Part shown: piece after piece, positions 38,801 through 51,009 of the stretch
Layout of the letters: every line of letters begins with the position of its first letter
Position numbering within the stretch: the stretch's first letter is position 1
Source of the DNA: Aphelocoma coerulescens
Taxonomy: Eukaryota; Chordata; Aves; Passeriformes; Corvidae
Assembly: GCF_041296385.1 (NCBI RefSeq)
Contig: NC_091022.1
Location: forward strand, 19,549,967 to 19,613,966
Reading direction: 5' to 3'
DNA length: 64,000 nt
The notes under the pieces: generated by a model
Seen by the model: only the letters and a program-made list of their open reading frames with translations
Databases searched by the model: none
What the model was told of the DNA's origin: nothing
Program-made: the position numbers and the translations under genes

Positions 38801-40401
38801 ACTTGAATGCTGTTTGTATTAGGTTGGACTCCAAAGGTGATAAGCCATGCTGTATTGTGGCTTCAAGGCAAGGCTTTCAAACGTTTGTTGTACATCTGTG
38901 TATCCCATATAATAGTAGTAGGGCAAGGGTGAGACCAGGGAGCAACATGTGTGCTGTAGGCATGACATGTATAAGCAGAGAATGCTCCATGTCGCTTGAG
39001 TGGCAGGAGCAGGGTGTGTTGAAGAAGTCAATGTGTGACTTGCAAGACATTCTTGAGCATGAAGAAGAGTAAAGTGTTTTGAAAGGCCAATTCTTAATAA
39101 AGCATATTGCCAGAAACTTGATGGTTATTCTATATAATTCAGTATCCACATTTCAATGAATTATGTTTAAATGACATCTCAGAAAGGATGTAGTCTAATC
39201 AAAGGATCAAGAAGTTATAATCCTACAGCAATGTTTTAACTTACTAAACTTATTGTAAACTTGTAGCTAAACTTATTAGTAATCTGATAAGCATGTAGGT
39301 AACTAATTGTAGGTACTTAATTATGAAATGTAAACATTACAATTTGTCTCATAGCTATCTTAAACTGAAGGGATTTCTCTCATCAACATGGGACTGAATG
39401 GAAGGGAAAAAAAACATCTGTAATCCACTATCTGTATTTGTGTATAATTTTATCTGATTTAATCTTGTACTAAACACTGGTACTGTTTATGCTGAAACCT
39501 AGTTACTTAAAAACACTTTCTTCAAAAGCTGTAGCAAATACATATCAAAGTTGTCCACTTTCCCTAGGCACTCTTTTGTCTATTTTTGCAGTCCACTCAT
39601 ATCTGGCGTGCTCCTGGTTGTGCGCTCTGTTTCACCACAGCTGGCTGTAGGTTAGGAAGAAAGTGTTTGGGTTTTTTATTTTATTTCAGCTGTGATTTCT
39701 TATCTAACAAAACTGTCTGGGTACATGCAGAAACCATGATAATGAAAGACGGTATATTATCAGTTTGAGCCTGTTACATGTGATTACTTCTGACAGCATT
39801 AGCTTCTTCTGTCATTTTCCATGGTACTCAGTGTCTCCAAATGTCTCTCTGCTCCTATCCACAGGCATTCCAGGTTATGGTTTGGTTTTAAAAAAGAAGA
39901 AATATCCTTAAAGGAAAGCTTTGAAATAGCAAAGTTGTTTGACTCACACTTTTTCACTTACATGTGCTTTCTGCGCTTGATAGCTCAGTTGCATCTCTGA
40001 AATTTACTCTGTTATCTGGATTGCTTTTCCGGTATCTGGAGAGAACACTGACATAGCGCAATGGAATCAGGTTCCTATGACTCTTAGTGGAAATATGTAT
40101 AAGTTTGTTCTAATGTTGATACTGGTTGTTAATAATGTTGTTTGAATTTTACATGCAACTGTATCATTCAAGACTCTTTACTAAAGTCTTACACTAATAC
40201 CATCTATTTATATATTTGTCTAGATAGATGTCTTGAATTTGGATACATTTGGATAATTAAGCATCATAGCCAATAGTACAAAATAGAGCGAGTTGTGTCA
40301 CTTTGCATTGGTGTTTCTAAGGAGCAAGTCAATAGAGAATATGCTTTCAGGAGTGGACTGTGCTGTTTGTTTCCCACAGGAGTTGTGATTCAAAAGTGTT
40401 T

Positions 40402-40419
40402 AGAGGACTTTAGTCCTCT
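40402..40419. repeat. 8-bp perfect inverted repeat
   Basis: AGAGGACT and AGTCCTCT are separated by two bases. It is short and has no recognised role. Confidence 0.65.
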
Positions 40420-41556
40420 GTGTTAGAGAAATGGAATAGAAGTTGATCATTACAGATGTTATCCAAAGTTCCTAAAGTACAGACATAAAAGTTTTAGTAG
40501 TTCGATAATTATTGTATAATGTTGATTCATTAAATAATGCCTAATGAAAGGTTAAAAAGGTTGATTCTGCGGGAATCATAATGGAAAATGCATAAATTAG
40601 ATATTAGTCCTATGTAGCAGTGTACATAATTCTGTGCCGTAGTGAAAATGTGAATATCAGGGGAGGAGGGAGGGAATGTAATGAGCAGCTGAATCAGAAT
40701 AATAATTTTTGTTTTGAGAAACCATGGACTCTATGAAGAAGCACCTGTAAGTTTCTGTAGGCTTATATACTGCAGGCTAGTTGCATCTTTAATGGGAACA
40801 TCTGATGTACCTGTCAAAAGTATTGCATCCTGGAAAGGCTCCCTGTGACCACACTTAAAGCACAGGAATGAAGAATTCAACTACTAAAGCCAAATATAGA
40901 CCATACAAATAAATGCAATAGTATCTAAGTTCTAATGATGTATCATTTAGCAGGGAAGTAAATCTACTTTCCAGGGAGATACAGCAACATGTGAATGTTC
41001 AATTCTGATATAGCTTGCCAAGAATGTAAATATTTTTATACAGTAATATGCAATATTAGATCATTCCCTGGATTCTTTCCCCAAGCATTTTGCACAAAAA
41101 ATACACAGTTTTCAAGCACTCATACTGAGATGAACCCTATTTTCCATGTTTCAGATACTGGCATTGAAGGGAGTTACAACAAAATATTTTGTACTACATG
41201 TCACGTGTTGAAGATTAGACCAGTGACATGTAAGTGAGACATACCCAATTCCTTTATATTTTTTTTATCCTAAAACATTATACCCACATGTTCCTTCCTC
41301 CTGAGAAATTGTGTTCAAATTCTGATGCATTGTCCTATGCCTTTCCAAGTGTTTTGTGATTTTCAAGGATGGATTGTAAAACATTGATGCATGGGTGCAC
41401 TGTCTGATTCTCTGGGAGATGAGAGTATTGTTGCTGTGCTTCCCCCATTGTAAATGTGGTTTGAAAAGCACATTGTGAATGAAGCAGTGAAGGTAACTAC
41501 ACTTAAAGGTGAGATAAGCAGATATAATCAGTTTGATAAATCATTTTATTGCCTTA

Positions 41557-41583
41557 TATTTTGCATTATGTTAATGCAAAATA
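41557..41583. repeat. 12-bp perfect inverted repeat
   Basis: The arms TATTTTGCATTA and TAATGCAAAATA surround a 3-base spacer. It lies about 340 bp outside the THYN1-bearing composite, in host DNA. Confidence 0.85.
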
Positions 41584-41924
41584 ATCACAACATGTAGGAG
41601 TCATGACCCTTCAGAATAATCTTAGTGTCTTAACTTCTGTAGATGTGTGTCCCATTGATGTAAGGGACTGTAAATACCTGAGCAGTTATACAAAAGCTAG
41701 ACAGGAAAATGGGGGTCAGTGTGAATAGAGAGACAGAGATATCAAGTGCTTATTTGATATATGACCAAGGAAGTGCTGGAATATGCAGTGAATGAGGCTT
41801 GGAGGGCAAAGGTGTATTGGGGGAAGGGAGGACCCTTCAGGAGTGCAGAGACAACCCCCAGACTTCAAAATGTGAGCCTGGAAGTTCCCTTTACTATGGC
41901 TATCTTAACATCATTCTGACTATG
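41584..41924. other. Non-coding flank of the THYN1 composite
   Basis: No gene or repeat recognised. The bases next to the composite, CTATG at 41920-41924, do not match those after 44558, so I see no target duplication. Confidence 0.5.
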
Positions 41925-42335
41925 AGTCTTGGTTTGAAAGACAGGTGTCTGCCAAGGAAGGCAGGAACCTCCCTTGGAATGGAAAATGTAATCCCCTTCC
42001 CTCCAAATTATTATAATTTTGAAATTAAGGGGCTTTCAGGCAAAGGTATGAGGAATAGGAATAACAGTTCTTTACTATTTTATATATCTATATGCATATA
42101 ACCAGTCAAACAAACAACAATAACTCTGGCAGTAACAGCAAACAATCACAAACCCAGTCCCAGCCTTCTCGGCTGTCAGGCCCTTTCCCCTCGGGTGCAG
42201 TTCCGCTCACAGCCAGCAGGGGCGCTGGCGGCTCCCGGTGAGCAGGGCAGGTGCGATGGTTCCCCCGCGGCTGCAGGGGGCGCTCCGGAGCGAGCTCGGG
42301 GAGCACGCAGCACTGGCAGCTTGGCCGAGCCGGGA
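41925..42335 (-). repeat. LTR-like 3' segment of the composite
   Basis: On the minus strand a GC-rich part with GGGCCTGACAGCCGAGAAGG leads to a T-rich stretch with TGGTTATATGCATATAGA. An AGTAAAGAACTG signal follows, then CCTGAAAGCCCCTTAATTTC, and the segment ends CTGTCTTTCAAACCAAGACT. This layout matches, from memory, the terminal part of an avian LTR type. On the plus strand the edge reads AGTCTTGGTTTG where TGTCTTGG would be expected, suggesting one substitution at 41925. Confidence 0.7.
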
Positions 42336-42429
42336 AGGGACGGAAGAAAGGCTTTATTTACTGAAAAAATAAGCAAAAATAGTGTGTCAGGGGAAGGGAT
42401 GTGTGGCTGTGCATCTTGTGCGGGAATGG
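42336..42429 (-). pseudogene. THYN1: THYN1 retrocopy 3' UTR with AATAAA
   Basis: Downstream of the last THYN1 frame the minus strand has a short AT-rich trailer with AATAAA at 42353-42358. About 17 bases later it passes into GC-rich LTR-like sequence. There is no A-run at the junction. The exact junction is estimated, not seen. Confidence 0.6.
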
Positions 42430-43199
42430 TCATGGTGCTGTGTAGGTAACCTTGAGAGTTGTGCTGGTGGAGGAGCAGGCATCAGCGGGCTGGGTAGGAG
42501 CTGGGCTGCTTTCACGTGGCTTTTCCTCTTCCTGGCTCAAGACAAAATCAAATTCCTCTTGTGTCAGGGGTTAGATGGACAGACGTTGCTTGGCAAAGAG
42601 CATCATGTTCTCGAGGGGCCCCCCCATGAGCTTTGTGTGCCAGGTGGTGAGCCTTGATCTGAGAGAGGGGGATGAAGCACTTGGTCATCCACGCACACTG
42701 CTCATCCACTGTAGAACCATTTGGGGTTCTCTTTTTTGCTGGGGGAGTCATAAGGATCCTCCTGATCAACCTGTGTGTGATCAGGGTACGCCTCCTTTAT
42801 GATTTTGATGATGGCCACAATGCCAGGCTCTTTGCAGTTACTGTGGTAGAAGAAGGCCTGCTGCCCAAGGGTCATGTACCTCAGGAAATTCCTTGCCTCT
42901 TAGCTCCTTACTCCATCCCAGCAGGTTGTCTGATTAGGCTGAGCTTTCAAGTCATCAATGCTGGTCTTCACATTCACCCCCTTCTCCAGCCTGCTCTCTG
43001 GTTCTGATTTCAGCAGCCAGTGACAATATGTGATCTTGCTTTCCTCTCCACCAGACTCAGATTCTTTTCTCTTCCAGTTCTTCCATCCTGACCTGGATCT
43101 CCCAGCTCGAGGTTTTGCAGACTTCTCTTCTTACTGCTTATCCAAAGTCTTCTCCTTGGTTTTGGCAATTTTAGCATCAGGCTCTTCTTTATTTTCTTC
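42430..43199 (-). pseudogene. THYN1: THYN1 (thymocyte nuclear protein 1) retrocopy, broken
   Basis: THYN1 is a nuclear protein of about 225 residues with a C-terminal EVE (PUA-like) domain implicated in binding modified nucleic acid. The minus strand here encodes a recognisable THYN1 without introns. A lysine-rich N-terminal stretch (KPRAGRSRSGWKNWKRKESE) is followed by CHWLLKSEPESRLEKG, LKAQPNQTTCWDGVR, QAFFYHSNCKEPGI, KEAYPDHTQ and TQEEFDFVLS. It is disabled by stops at 43131-43133, 42900-42902 and 42571-42573. A one-base shift near 42714 and another in the G run at 42615-42626 break it further. The initiator and first residues are absent, because the LTR-like segment joins directly upstream of an EENKEEPD stretch. 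If the last frame is followed it ends at 42430-42432, about 25 codons past the usual C-terminus. Identification is by memory of the family and is strong over the EVE domain. Confidence 0.93.
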
Positions 43200-44558
43200 C
43201 CAGCCCCTCCCTCTTTCTCACCAACCATGCAAGGAGACAAAACATGGGGCTTTTGTTCAGTCTTTCACTTCCTAGAAATCTTTCCTCAGTACACTTAAGG
43301 AAAAGAGTTTCTTTCTTCTGCTGTGCCGTGGAATCCTTCCCACAAGAGATATTTCTCTGCGAATTTTCTAGTGTGGTCTTAATTTTCATGAATAGCAGCC
43401 CTACCTGACCTGCTGTAACATGAGTCCTTCCCACAAATGGTGCAGCCTTGCCCAAACTGCACATCGTGGGTCATTTTAGTTCATGGGGTTTAGTCTTTTA
43501 AGGATAAGCTGTTCTAATTTGGAAGCAAGGGCTCTCTTCATCTCTGGAAGCAAGGATCTTCTCTCTCTGTTCAAGTTCCTCACTAGATTACAGGTTTTCA
43601 GCATCCACTTGCTCCAGAGTGGGCAGTTTTTCTCATGGGCTGTGTGTGGATCTCTGCATCCCCCCATGCACTTCATGAATCACATGAAACAATTTGTTGT
43701 ATCATAGCCCTCACCACAGCTTGCAGAAGAATTTCAGCTCCGACACCCGAAGCATTTCCTCCCCCTCCCTTCACTGACCTTGGTGCTGCCATGTTGGTTC
43801 TCCTCACATGTCTTCACCTTTTCCTTTTCTCTGACTTGGGAGAGAGTTGGTGTCTGTAGGCTTGCTTGTTCTCAAGTTCTATCACTGGAAAAGTTTTTAT
43901 GGAGTTCTACAGTGCTGAGAGTTGATCCCATCTGGGCTCCGCATCAGGGAACTGCTCGCCATGCCCCTCGCCACTGGCCATGTGGTTCCCACTGGCACCG
44001 CACGAGTCGTGCTGGCTGCCAGCTCCACTCAGCACTTCCCTTCATGTGGGGTGCCGAAAAAGAAAAGCTGCTGCCGCCCCTGCCCTTCTGTCTGCAGGAC
44101 AGCTGGTTAAAAGTGCCTAAGCAAGTAAAGTTCATTGTGAGCCATGCTGAGACGGAAGCGGCTGCGCTGCCCTGGCCGCGCAATTTGGCCGCGGCGCCCT
44201 GGCCACATGGGCACTCCTGGCACTAGTCCTGGCCACGTGGTCTTGGCTGCTCGTGGTGCCGGGATGGCCCCCCTCACAGCACGGCCCCTGCTGCTGTGCT
44301 GGAAGGGGCCCTGGCCACCGTGCCGGGAAGGGACCTGGCAGCCCCTTAGCCACCCCTCGTAGGGGAGGAGGAAGGAGAGCTTTCTGCAGTTTTTTCTTTC
44401 TTAAATATGTCATCACAGAGGCATTACCAACTTCTCTAATTGGGCTAGCAATCTGCCCCTCGTCAGTCTTCAGCGATTGACTCTGTGCTGGACATAGTAG
44501 AAGCTTCAAGCAGCTTCTCCTGCCCACACCAAAAACCAGGCTGTGTTAAACCAACACA
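43200..44558 (-). repeat. LTR-like 5' segment of the composite
   Basis: The minus strand begins TGTGTTGGTTTAACACAGCC. It has GAAGCTGCTTGAAGCTTCTA, a CCAAT word (44439-44443) and an AAATATG/TTTAAG TATA-type box (44397-44409). Two parts match the LTR at 62266-63125: 44385-44558 with 62925-63125, and about 43640-43830 with 62690-62880. Between them lies about 530 bp absent from that copy. The 3' part, with CTCTGGAGCAAGTGGATGCTG and TGTGGGAAGGACTCATGTTA, looks like the tandem GGAAGGACTC-type units of the same LTR group. It stops abruptly at the THYN1 junction. The open frames here (for example 44132-44527) are repeats of GGCCAGG words, not genes. Confidence 0.72.
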
Positions 44559-47500
44559 GTGTGTTGTAATGGACTGTTATCTAATAAGGCACATATGTCC
44601 TTTTTTCTCCCTATTCTTGAGAATCATGGGACTGAGAGTGCAGGTCACTACTGTCCCTTTGGTACAGATTTATATTCTGTGTCCTTGCAGAAGTAGCAGA
44701 TGGCTACCCAGGAAGCCTTTTAGGGCACACTTAATAGAGTTCCATGGAGATGAGTTCGTTACATGATGTTATCTCATCTCGTTGTTTGTACTACTTCAGT
44801 TGCGTCAGAAGAAGCTAAAAAATTGTATTAAATGAAATAGATGTTCCATGTATGAAATGGCTGTTGATGCCTAAAGGCACTGAAGGACAGAATAGGAAAG
44901 ATCATGTCTGTGATACAGATGGAAGGAGTTGCATGCGTTTCATTCTTCAGATACCACACAGAATATGGAAAAAGTTTAGGGACTACTGCACTATAATGAA
45001 CTTGCTTTGGGAAATTTACTGAAAGCAGCTATTTACTGAGGATATCAGTTGCACCCATCTGGAACTGAGGGTCAAACAGAGCTGATTATTGCCAGCTCAG
45101 AATCAGGATTTTCAATAACTTGGCAGCATTGCTGAACTCCTACTGTTTAACCCTAAATGACATTTATTAAGTTTGTGCAGACAATGGGCTGACAGAGTCA
45201 CTTCCTCATTATTAAAAGTGCCTTTTTCTAATCTTGCATCATCTCAGTGCTTTATTTAAAACTAAAATCAATATTCATGGTGCAGAGGTCTTTCTTGCCC
45301 AACTCTTTCATAAATCTCTTAAGTACTTCTTAGTTTTCAAGTACCTTCCTTCAGTGCAGACAGCAAATATGACATCTATGACAAGACAGTCTCAGAGAAA
45401 TTGCTTAAAGTTCATTAAACTCTGAGAAAGTGCCAAGGTTGTTGTACTGGTTTTTGCATCTTCCCAAAAGGGTATTTCTGTCTTGCATATTAAAATAAAC
45501 AGTTGCTGAAAAAAGCTGTTTTGCTACATTGTATCTCATGATATTAAAAGAATAAAATAAACAATACTTGTTACATTAGTTATCAACCTACCAGTAATTG
45601 TACGGTGTAGCTATGAAGTAGTTACAGAAGTTGTTACTGGAGTAATATTTTAAAATTAATATAATGGCAATTTCAGCAGTCAAGTGAGAATAAATGAACG
45701 ATTAAACAAGAATTATTTCAATCATATGTGCTGTCCAAAGAATGCTCTGTGTCAGATGTGTCAATTTAAACCCTGCACAAGAAACTGAAATAATGTCCTC
45801 TTGTAAAAAAAAAAAACAACCCAGATAATATCCTGTAATATACTTTTATCCTAAAATTTTAATACAGAAGAACCCTGCTTCACTTGCGGGGTTCTTTGTG
45901 GTTTAATTTGGGGTTTTTTTCATCCTTTTTTCCTTTTTTAAAAAATTATTATTAAATCCAGGGATATGGGCAGCAGTAAGCTAAAGGGAGTTCTTTATGC
46001 ATATGTGTAGAAATTAGGGGATAAAATTGGTATTATTTTAAATTATATATGCTCAGGCTAACTGCTCAAAATAAAATCAGAAGGAAAGGATGGAATTTCA
46101 TACAGAGAAAATGATAATTCTTATACGTAGAAGTCTCTGTAATGAATCAGTCAAACTGAGTTAGGAGATAGAAAGATTAAAGGACTGTAGTAAGACCACA
46201 GTACAAATTATCACAACAAGGAATGCTGGGGAAAGAAGATACCATATAATAAGGAAGGCATGTATGGATAATAACACTGTGATGATGGCTGAAAACACCT
46301 CCATAGTATTAATTTGGAAACCTTTGAGATACTGTGGAAATAACAGCTGTTGTGAATTGCTTCTTGCTGCATCGTGTCAGGAACAGCTTAAGCACAAATC
46401 TGGCTGTAGCAAAGCTAATGCTAATACTAACCTGAATAAATAAGGAATAGTTGGTATACAAACATCTGTCTAATTGGGAATTGAACCAATTACTACCAAA
46501 AAGAAATGTGATCTCAGCAGCTTTAGTTCTAAGAGGAAACTGATTGACATGGGGAAATGTATTGGACCAACCTTATCACAGAGAATGAAACATTAAGGCA
46601 AAGATGCTCATAAAATTAGCCATGGATATTGATATTTTCTTTTTATGCACTTACTACATTTCCACAAACGGGGATGGCGTAGAATCCTTAAGAAGGATAA
46701 GGTGTTTGTAGCATAATTCTAAAGTCAGCTGTGTTTGACAAATTAAGTATGGTGGTTTGACTCCAGCAAAGACTTTCTGCTTGCTGCTTGTGTTCAGATA
46801 CTCAATAACTTACAGTGGCATTTCCTACCTTTGCAAATAGTAGTGTAAACTTTACAGAGACATTAAGAAAGCCTAAGTATATCTTAGAGCTGGTGCATGA
46901 TTTTGTGAATTTGGATGGGAATATGGAATGTGTCAAAGGGATTCATGCGGGGGAGAAAAATATCTGACGTTTTGTAAAAACAGAGACAAAGATGACAGAA
47001 CAAGTGAAACAGAGGAAAGGGGAGATAAAAATGAGAAATAAATTAACAGGAGGCTAAAGAAGTGAGTCTGGTCGTAGGCTGTAGATAGAAGACTTTCTCC
47101 TTATACTGTGCTATAAAGCATTTGTAATGTAACAGTTGCAGAGAAGAGAATAGGGAAGTCCTTGCCAGGTCTCTTGCCCCATGTTCTTATAGGAATTTTT
47201 GAAGACTCTTGCTGAAAAAGCTTGACAAAGACAAGATAGAATGAAACCATCTTATCAGAAGGTTGGAGCACTTTTCCTGGTATAAATGAAGAGTACCGAT
47301 CATATGTTCTAGTACTCTACCCAAGACATATTTTTTATTGAACACTGCTGGAAACATAGATTTGGCCTATAACAACAGGCTTATTATCTTACTGAAAAGC
47401 TGATCATAAAATGTGTTGTCAGGAGACAGGACATATCATGTTAACCCTGAATCTTAAAGCACAACAGGAAAACATTGAAACAGTAGCGAGGAGTTTATGG

Positions 47501-50500
47501 AAAAATACCAGCATCATGTATCAAAGAATGTCAGGAACATAAAACATTTTCAACATCTTCTTAATACATTTAACTGTATATTTTTTATTTCTCTGTACTG
47601 CAGCAAATTACAGGTCGGCAGGTGGTTTTCCAGGACCAATCTTGCTACTTACTAGTCACAAAATCAGTCTTTTTTTTTTCTCCCAAGTATTTTTGCTTTA
47701 TTTCAAATTTCTTTTAAAGAGATTACTTTGTAAAAACAAGTTGCCATTTTTAATCTGTGAGAGAGTCATGAATTAATTCGGTGAACCATGGAATATTCCT
47801 TGCAGTGAGGCACAGATAAAATGGGGGACAGAACACAGACCTTCTCAAACTCAGCTCCCCTTCTTCTTGCCTACTTTGTACAATTATTTCACAACTGAGT
47901 CTAAACACAGCTTGAAACAAACAGTCCTATTTGGAATATAATGGAGACCTTTTCGAGGTATTTAATGAGGCAACATGACATGGAAGTGGTGCTCTTCAAA
48001 AAAGATTCCTGTCAGTGGCTTGCATGATGCGAGCACAGATGTTCAGCAGAGTAGCAGTGAGATGTTCACCAGAGTTCTGAGCTCTGTCTAGCAGCTCCCC
48101 TCCAAATGTGTAAGCTCCTGCAGCTTGTCCATTATGTTCCTCTTTGGCAGAAAGGAGACTGCTGCTGTGCTGACACACATCACGGAGCTTTGTACTGTGG
48201 GTCTGCCATTTGTGTGCAGACATGCTTATCTGGAATCAGCATGGAGATGTATCAGACCTGGGGAGGGCTACTTTTTTTTTCTTTGCCTTTTTTTTTAATG
48301 CTTTTTCTTCTGCTGGGCTGATGTATTCCTTTCTGTCACTGAAGCTTTGTAAGAAATAGAGATAGTTGCAAAATTCAACAAGTAAGGACAAGGCTTCAAA
48401 AGACATGTATAAACCCCAATACATAGATATTGGATTTTGGAGTTGGTTTTTTTTCCCCCACTCCTCTCTTGTAATCAGTTGAAATGCTGGTTTCAGTGTA
48501 TGTACTGCAGGAGTTCTTATAGCTCATTTCTGCTTTCTTTAAGCAGTCAGTCATTTAATTTCAGGGACATGTTTTGGTGCATACCCTCAGTAGCAGTCAT
48601 TTGGTGGGGCAGAGGTGTGGACATTGTTTGCTGGGGGTGGGGTGGAGTTGGTGTTGCTTTTATGGAGCGGGGTGGGATTTGACTGTTAGGAAAGATTTGC
48701 AGTGTGATTTCTGTATCACCAGTTGCCATGTGGCAGATTAGAAAGTCCTGGAAAATGGGACAGCAAGTTTTGTATGTAGAATATGGGCACTGAAGGGAAA
48801 AAGTGATTTTTGCACATCTCTTGAATCTTCACGCTTCTTCCAGTAGGAATGATATTGGTAAAATACTGGATTAAATTTTCAAACATGCTGACTATCTGTT
48901 GACTGTTAACTTCAAATTATCTTGGGGCTGTTCAAAAATGCTGACTGTTAGGACTGATGAAGGATAGGACCTCCCTTTTGAAGACAAACTGCCTTCAAAT
49001 CTTTGTGTTGTCTCTACTCACATGTTGAAGTCTGCAAGTACATGTATTTTAATAAAATACATATACTAGTACTCTATTTCACTATTTACACATTTTTTAA
49101 TCCTTTTTTTTTGTTTCCTTTGCTGAGTTATTTTCAGATGACCAGTTTAATTCTTAAATGGGATTTAACTGGTGCAAGTTAACTGCTTTGTAACTTCAGG
49201 AGTAGCAGCATCCATACTTCAGGTATCTATAAGCTATTTTAAGTAATATACTGAAATAACTGTAATAGAAGGTGGAGAGAGTGTAGATGTACTTTGAATA
49301 TGCAATGAACATAACACCCCTTTGAACATAACATGCAAGTCCTCTTCTGCTCTGCATGTCATGCTCCTTGAATTTTGTGCAGATTCTTTTGAATCAAGCC
49401 ATAACATCTAACTTAAAATTTTAAGAAAAATGTCCCTAAAATTTGTGGCAGTGGACAACTGGCAGTGATAACTTGTCATACAGAATGAAGTGGTAACTAA
49501 TGTATTGTCCAAGTCCCCAACAATTGTCTGAGCCAAAGCAATGGTTCTGTGAGAGGTGTGAAGCATACTTTTCATCACAATGTTCTTTCTTAATCAAAGT
49601 GCTAAGGATAAATGATGGAGTGTTAATACTAATTTTTGATGCTGCTCAGATATTCATTGCTCTTTCAAATATGTTTTCAGGAACAATTACAATAATTGCT
49701 ATTTTATTCTTCATGCGTTGGCATAAATAATATTAATGTAACTCTGAGTTGGAGTTCAATGTGATAGACTTCCTTCTTTTCATTTTATAAAAGTTTGGAT
49801 ACCCAGTCAGGAAGAAGAAACCACACTGCCTTTGATCATGTGTTATGAATAATGTATTAAATATTACAAGAAATAATTGAGGGAAAACTATTTAAAATCA
49901 GAGTATATTAAAATATATTTGAACAAAGTATTTATCTAGAAGTTTGGAATTATGTTTAATAACCTTTTTAAAGAGCTCTCTAGCATAAGCTCTTTGCCCC
50001 AATTTACCTGTAGTTAATACTTGTGAGTCACCTTGGGTTTTATTTCCTTATGTTGAATGAGATTCAACACTGTTGGTTTCTGTATCGGTGCAAAGTAACC
50101 ATCCTTGACACATCAGCTATCATGGCACAAAAGGGAGGTGATAAAACTTTAAGGCAAAAATGTGTTCTCTGCAAACTGATGTTTTTTGCAGCTAAAAGCA
50201 TTTAAATTTATATAGTGCCTGTTGCAACCTCTTATGGAGAAACAGATATTGCAGATGTGGAAACCTGCTTTCTTCCTTTGCTGGCCATGTGTTTTGGGGT
50301 CTTTTGTTTTTGCTGGTTTTGTTTGGAATTTTTGTTATTTATTATTATTCACAGCCTTAAAAATAGAATCTGCACTTCTAAACTTGTCCAGGTAGTTGTT
50401 ATGCAGTTTTTGTGACTCCTCTTGTATGGGCAACTATTGCATTTAAGTGGTTGCTAAGAGTAAGTTTATCCAAAATTAAAATTTAAATAGCTGGGGAATT

Positions 50501-50960
50501 ATAGGAGAGGATATACCATTTCTGGGTAAACTGATTTAATAAAAAACAAACCTCTACTATTTATTATAAATTATTTGATAATGACTAGGGTACCAGGGCC
50601 TAGAAATACATTCCTACTGATACCAGACCTATTTATGTTAACTTTTGCCAATTCAAATTTGCATCTTTGTTTTGAATATATACTGCATCCAGAGACAAGA
50701 ATTCTCTGACTGATGTCCTATATTCCTTTGATAAAAGCCAGAAAGGAACACAAAGCAGAAATGTAGCTGGAGAAAACACGAGCGTCCACAAACCTTAAGA
50801 CAAATATTTAGTCTATCTAAAATTACATATCTAAGTATCTGTATTTAGGCACCCGTGAAAAAGATCTCCACCTTATGCTGCAGTTAAAACATCATATAGG
50901 CAGAAATATCTGCTATCAAGAACAGTGTCTGTAGTCAGAGCCTTTTGTTTTCTGTTTGAT
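44559..50960. other. Non-coding, no gene seen
   Basis: About 6.4 kb of AT-rich DNA with T runs near 48267-48299 and a G-rich patch at 48633-48651. No coding exon or mobile element was recognised. Confidence 0.55.
48633..48651 (+). other. G-rich patch, possible G-quadruplex
   Basis: GGGGGTGGGGTGGAGTTGG has closely spaced G runs of 5, 4, 2 and 2. It is weak for a quadruplex because the last runs are short. No promoter feature adjoins it. Confidence 0.35.
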
Positions 50961-51009
50961 AATTACCAAAATAATTACCAAAATAATTACCAAAATAATT
51001 ACCAAAATA
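50961..51009 (+). repeat. 12-bp tandem repeat, 4 copies
   Basis: AATTACCAAAAT is repeated four times head to tail at 50961-51008 with no mismatch, followed by one more A. Perfect identity suggests recent or unstable expansion. Confidence 0.95.

Larger units (their letters stand above)
32241..41556. other. Non-coding, no gene seen
   Basis: About 9.3 kb of AT-rich DNA. It contains a small (TACA/TATG) repeat at 32820-32851 and an 8-bp hairpin at 40402-40419. I find no exon, RNA gene or recognised mobile element. Confidence 0.55.
41925..44558 (-). mobile_element. Composite LTR-type element carrying a THYN1 cDNA copy
   Basis: On the minus strand, about 2.6 kb starts TGTGTTGGTTTAACAC. It runs through an LTR-like segment with CCAAT and TATA words (44558 to about 43200), then an intron-less broken THYN1 copy (43199 to about 42336), then a second LTR-like segment with a polyadenylation-type signal (about 42335 to 41925) ending CCAAGACT. 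The block is strongly GC-rich against AT-rich flanks. The THYN1 part ends about 17 bases after its own AATAAA with no poly(A) run. This fits capture by an LTR element better than LINE-driven retroposition. The two LTR-like ends look like different families, and no target duplication was found. Nested or successive insertions therefore remain possible. Confidence 0.65.

Noticed and set aside
43476..43676. Minus-strand frame that looked like a possible exon upstream of THYN1
   Set aside because: Its DNA matches the tandem LTR-type units (GGAAGGACTC words), and known THYN1 has no such N-terminus.
44132..44527. Minus-strand frame of 131 codons
   Set aside because: It is GC-rich repeat sequence inside an LTR-like segment, with no recognisable domain.
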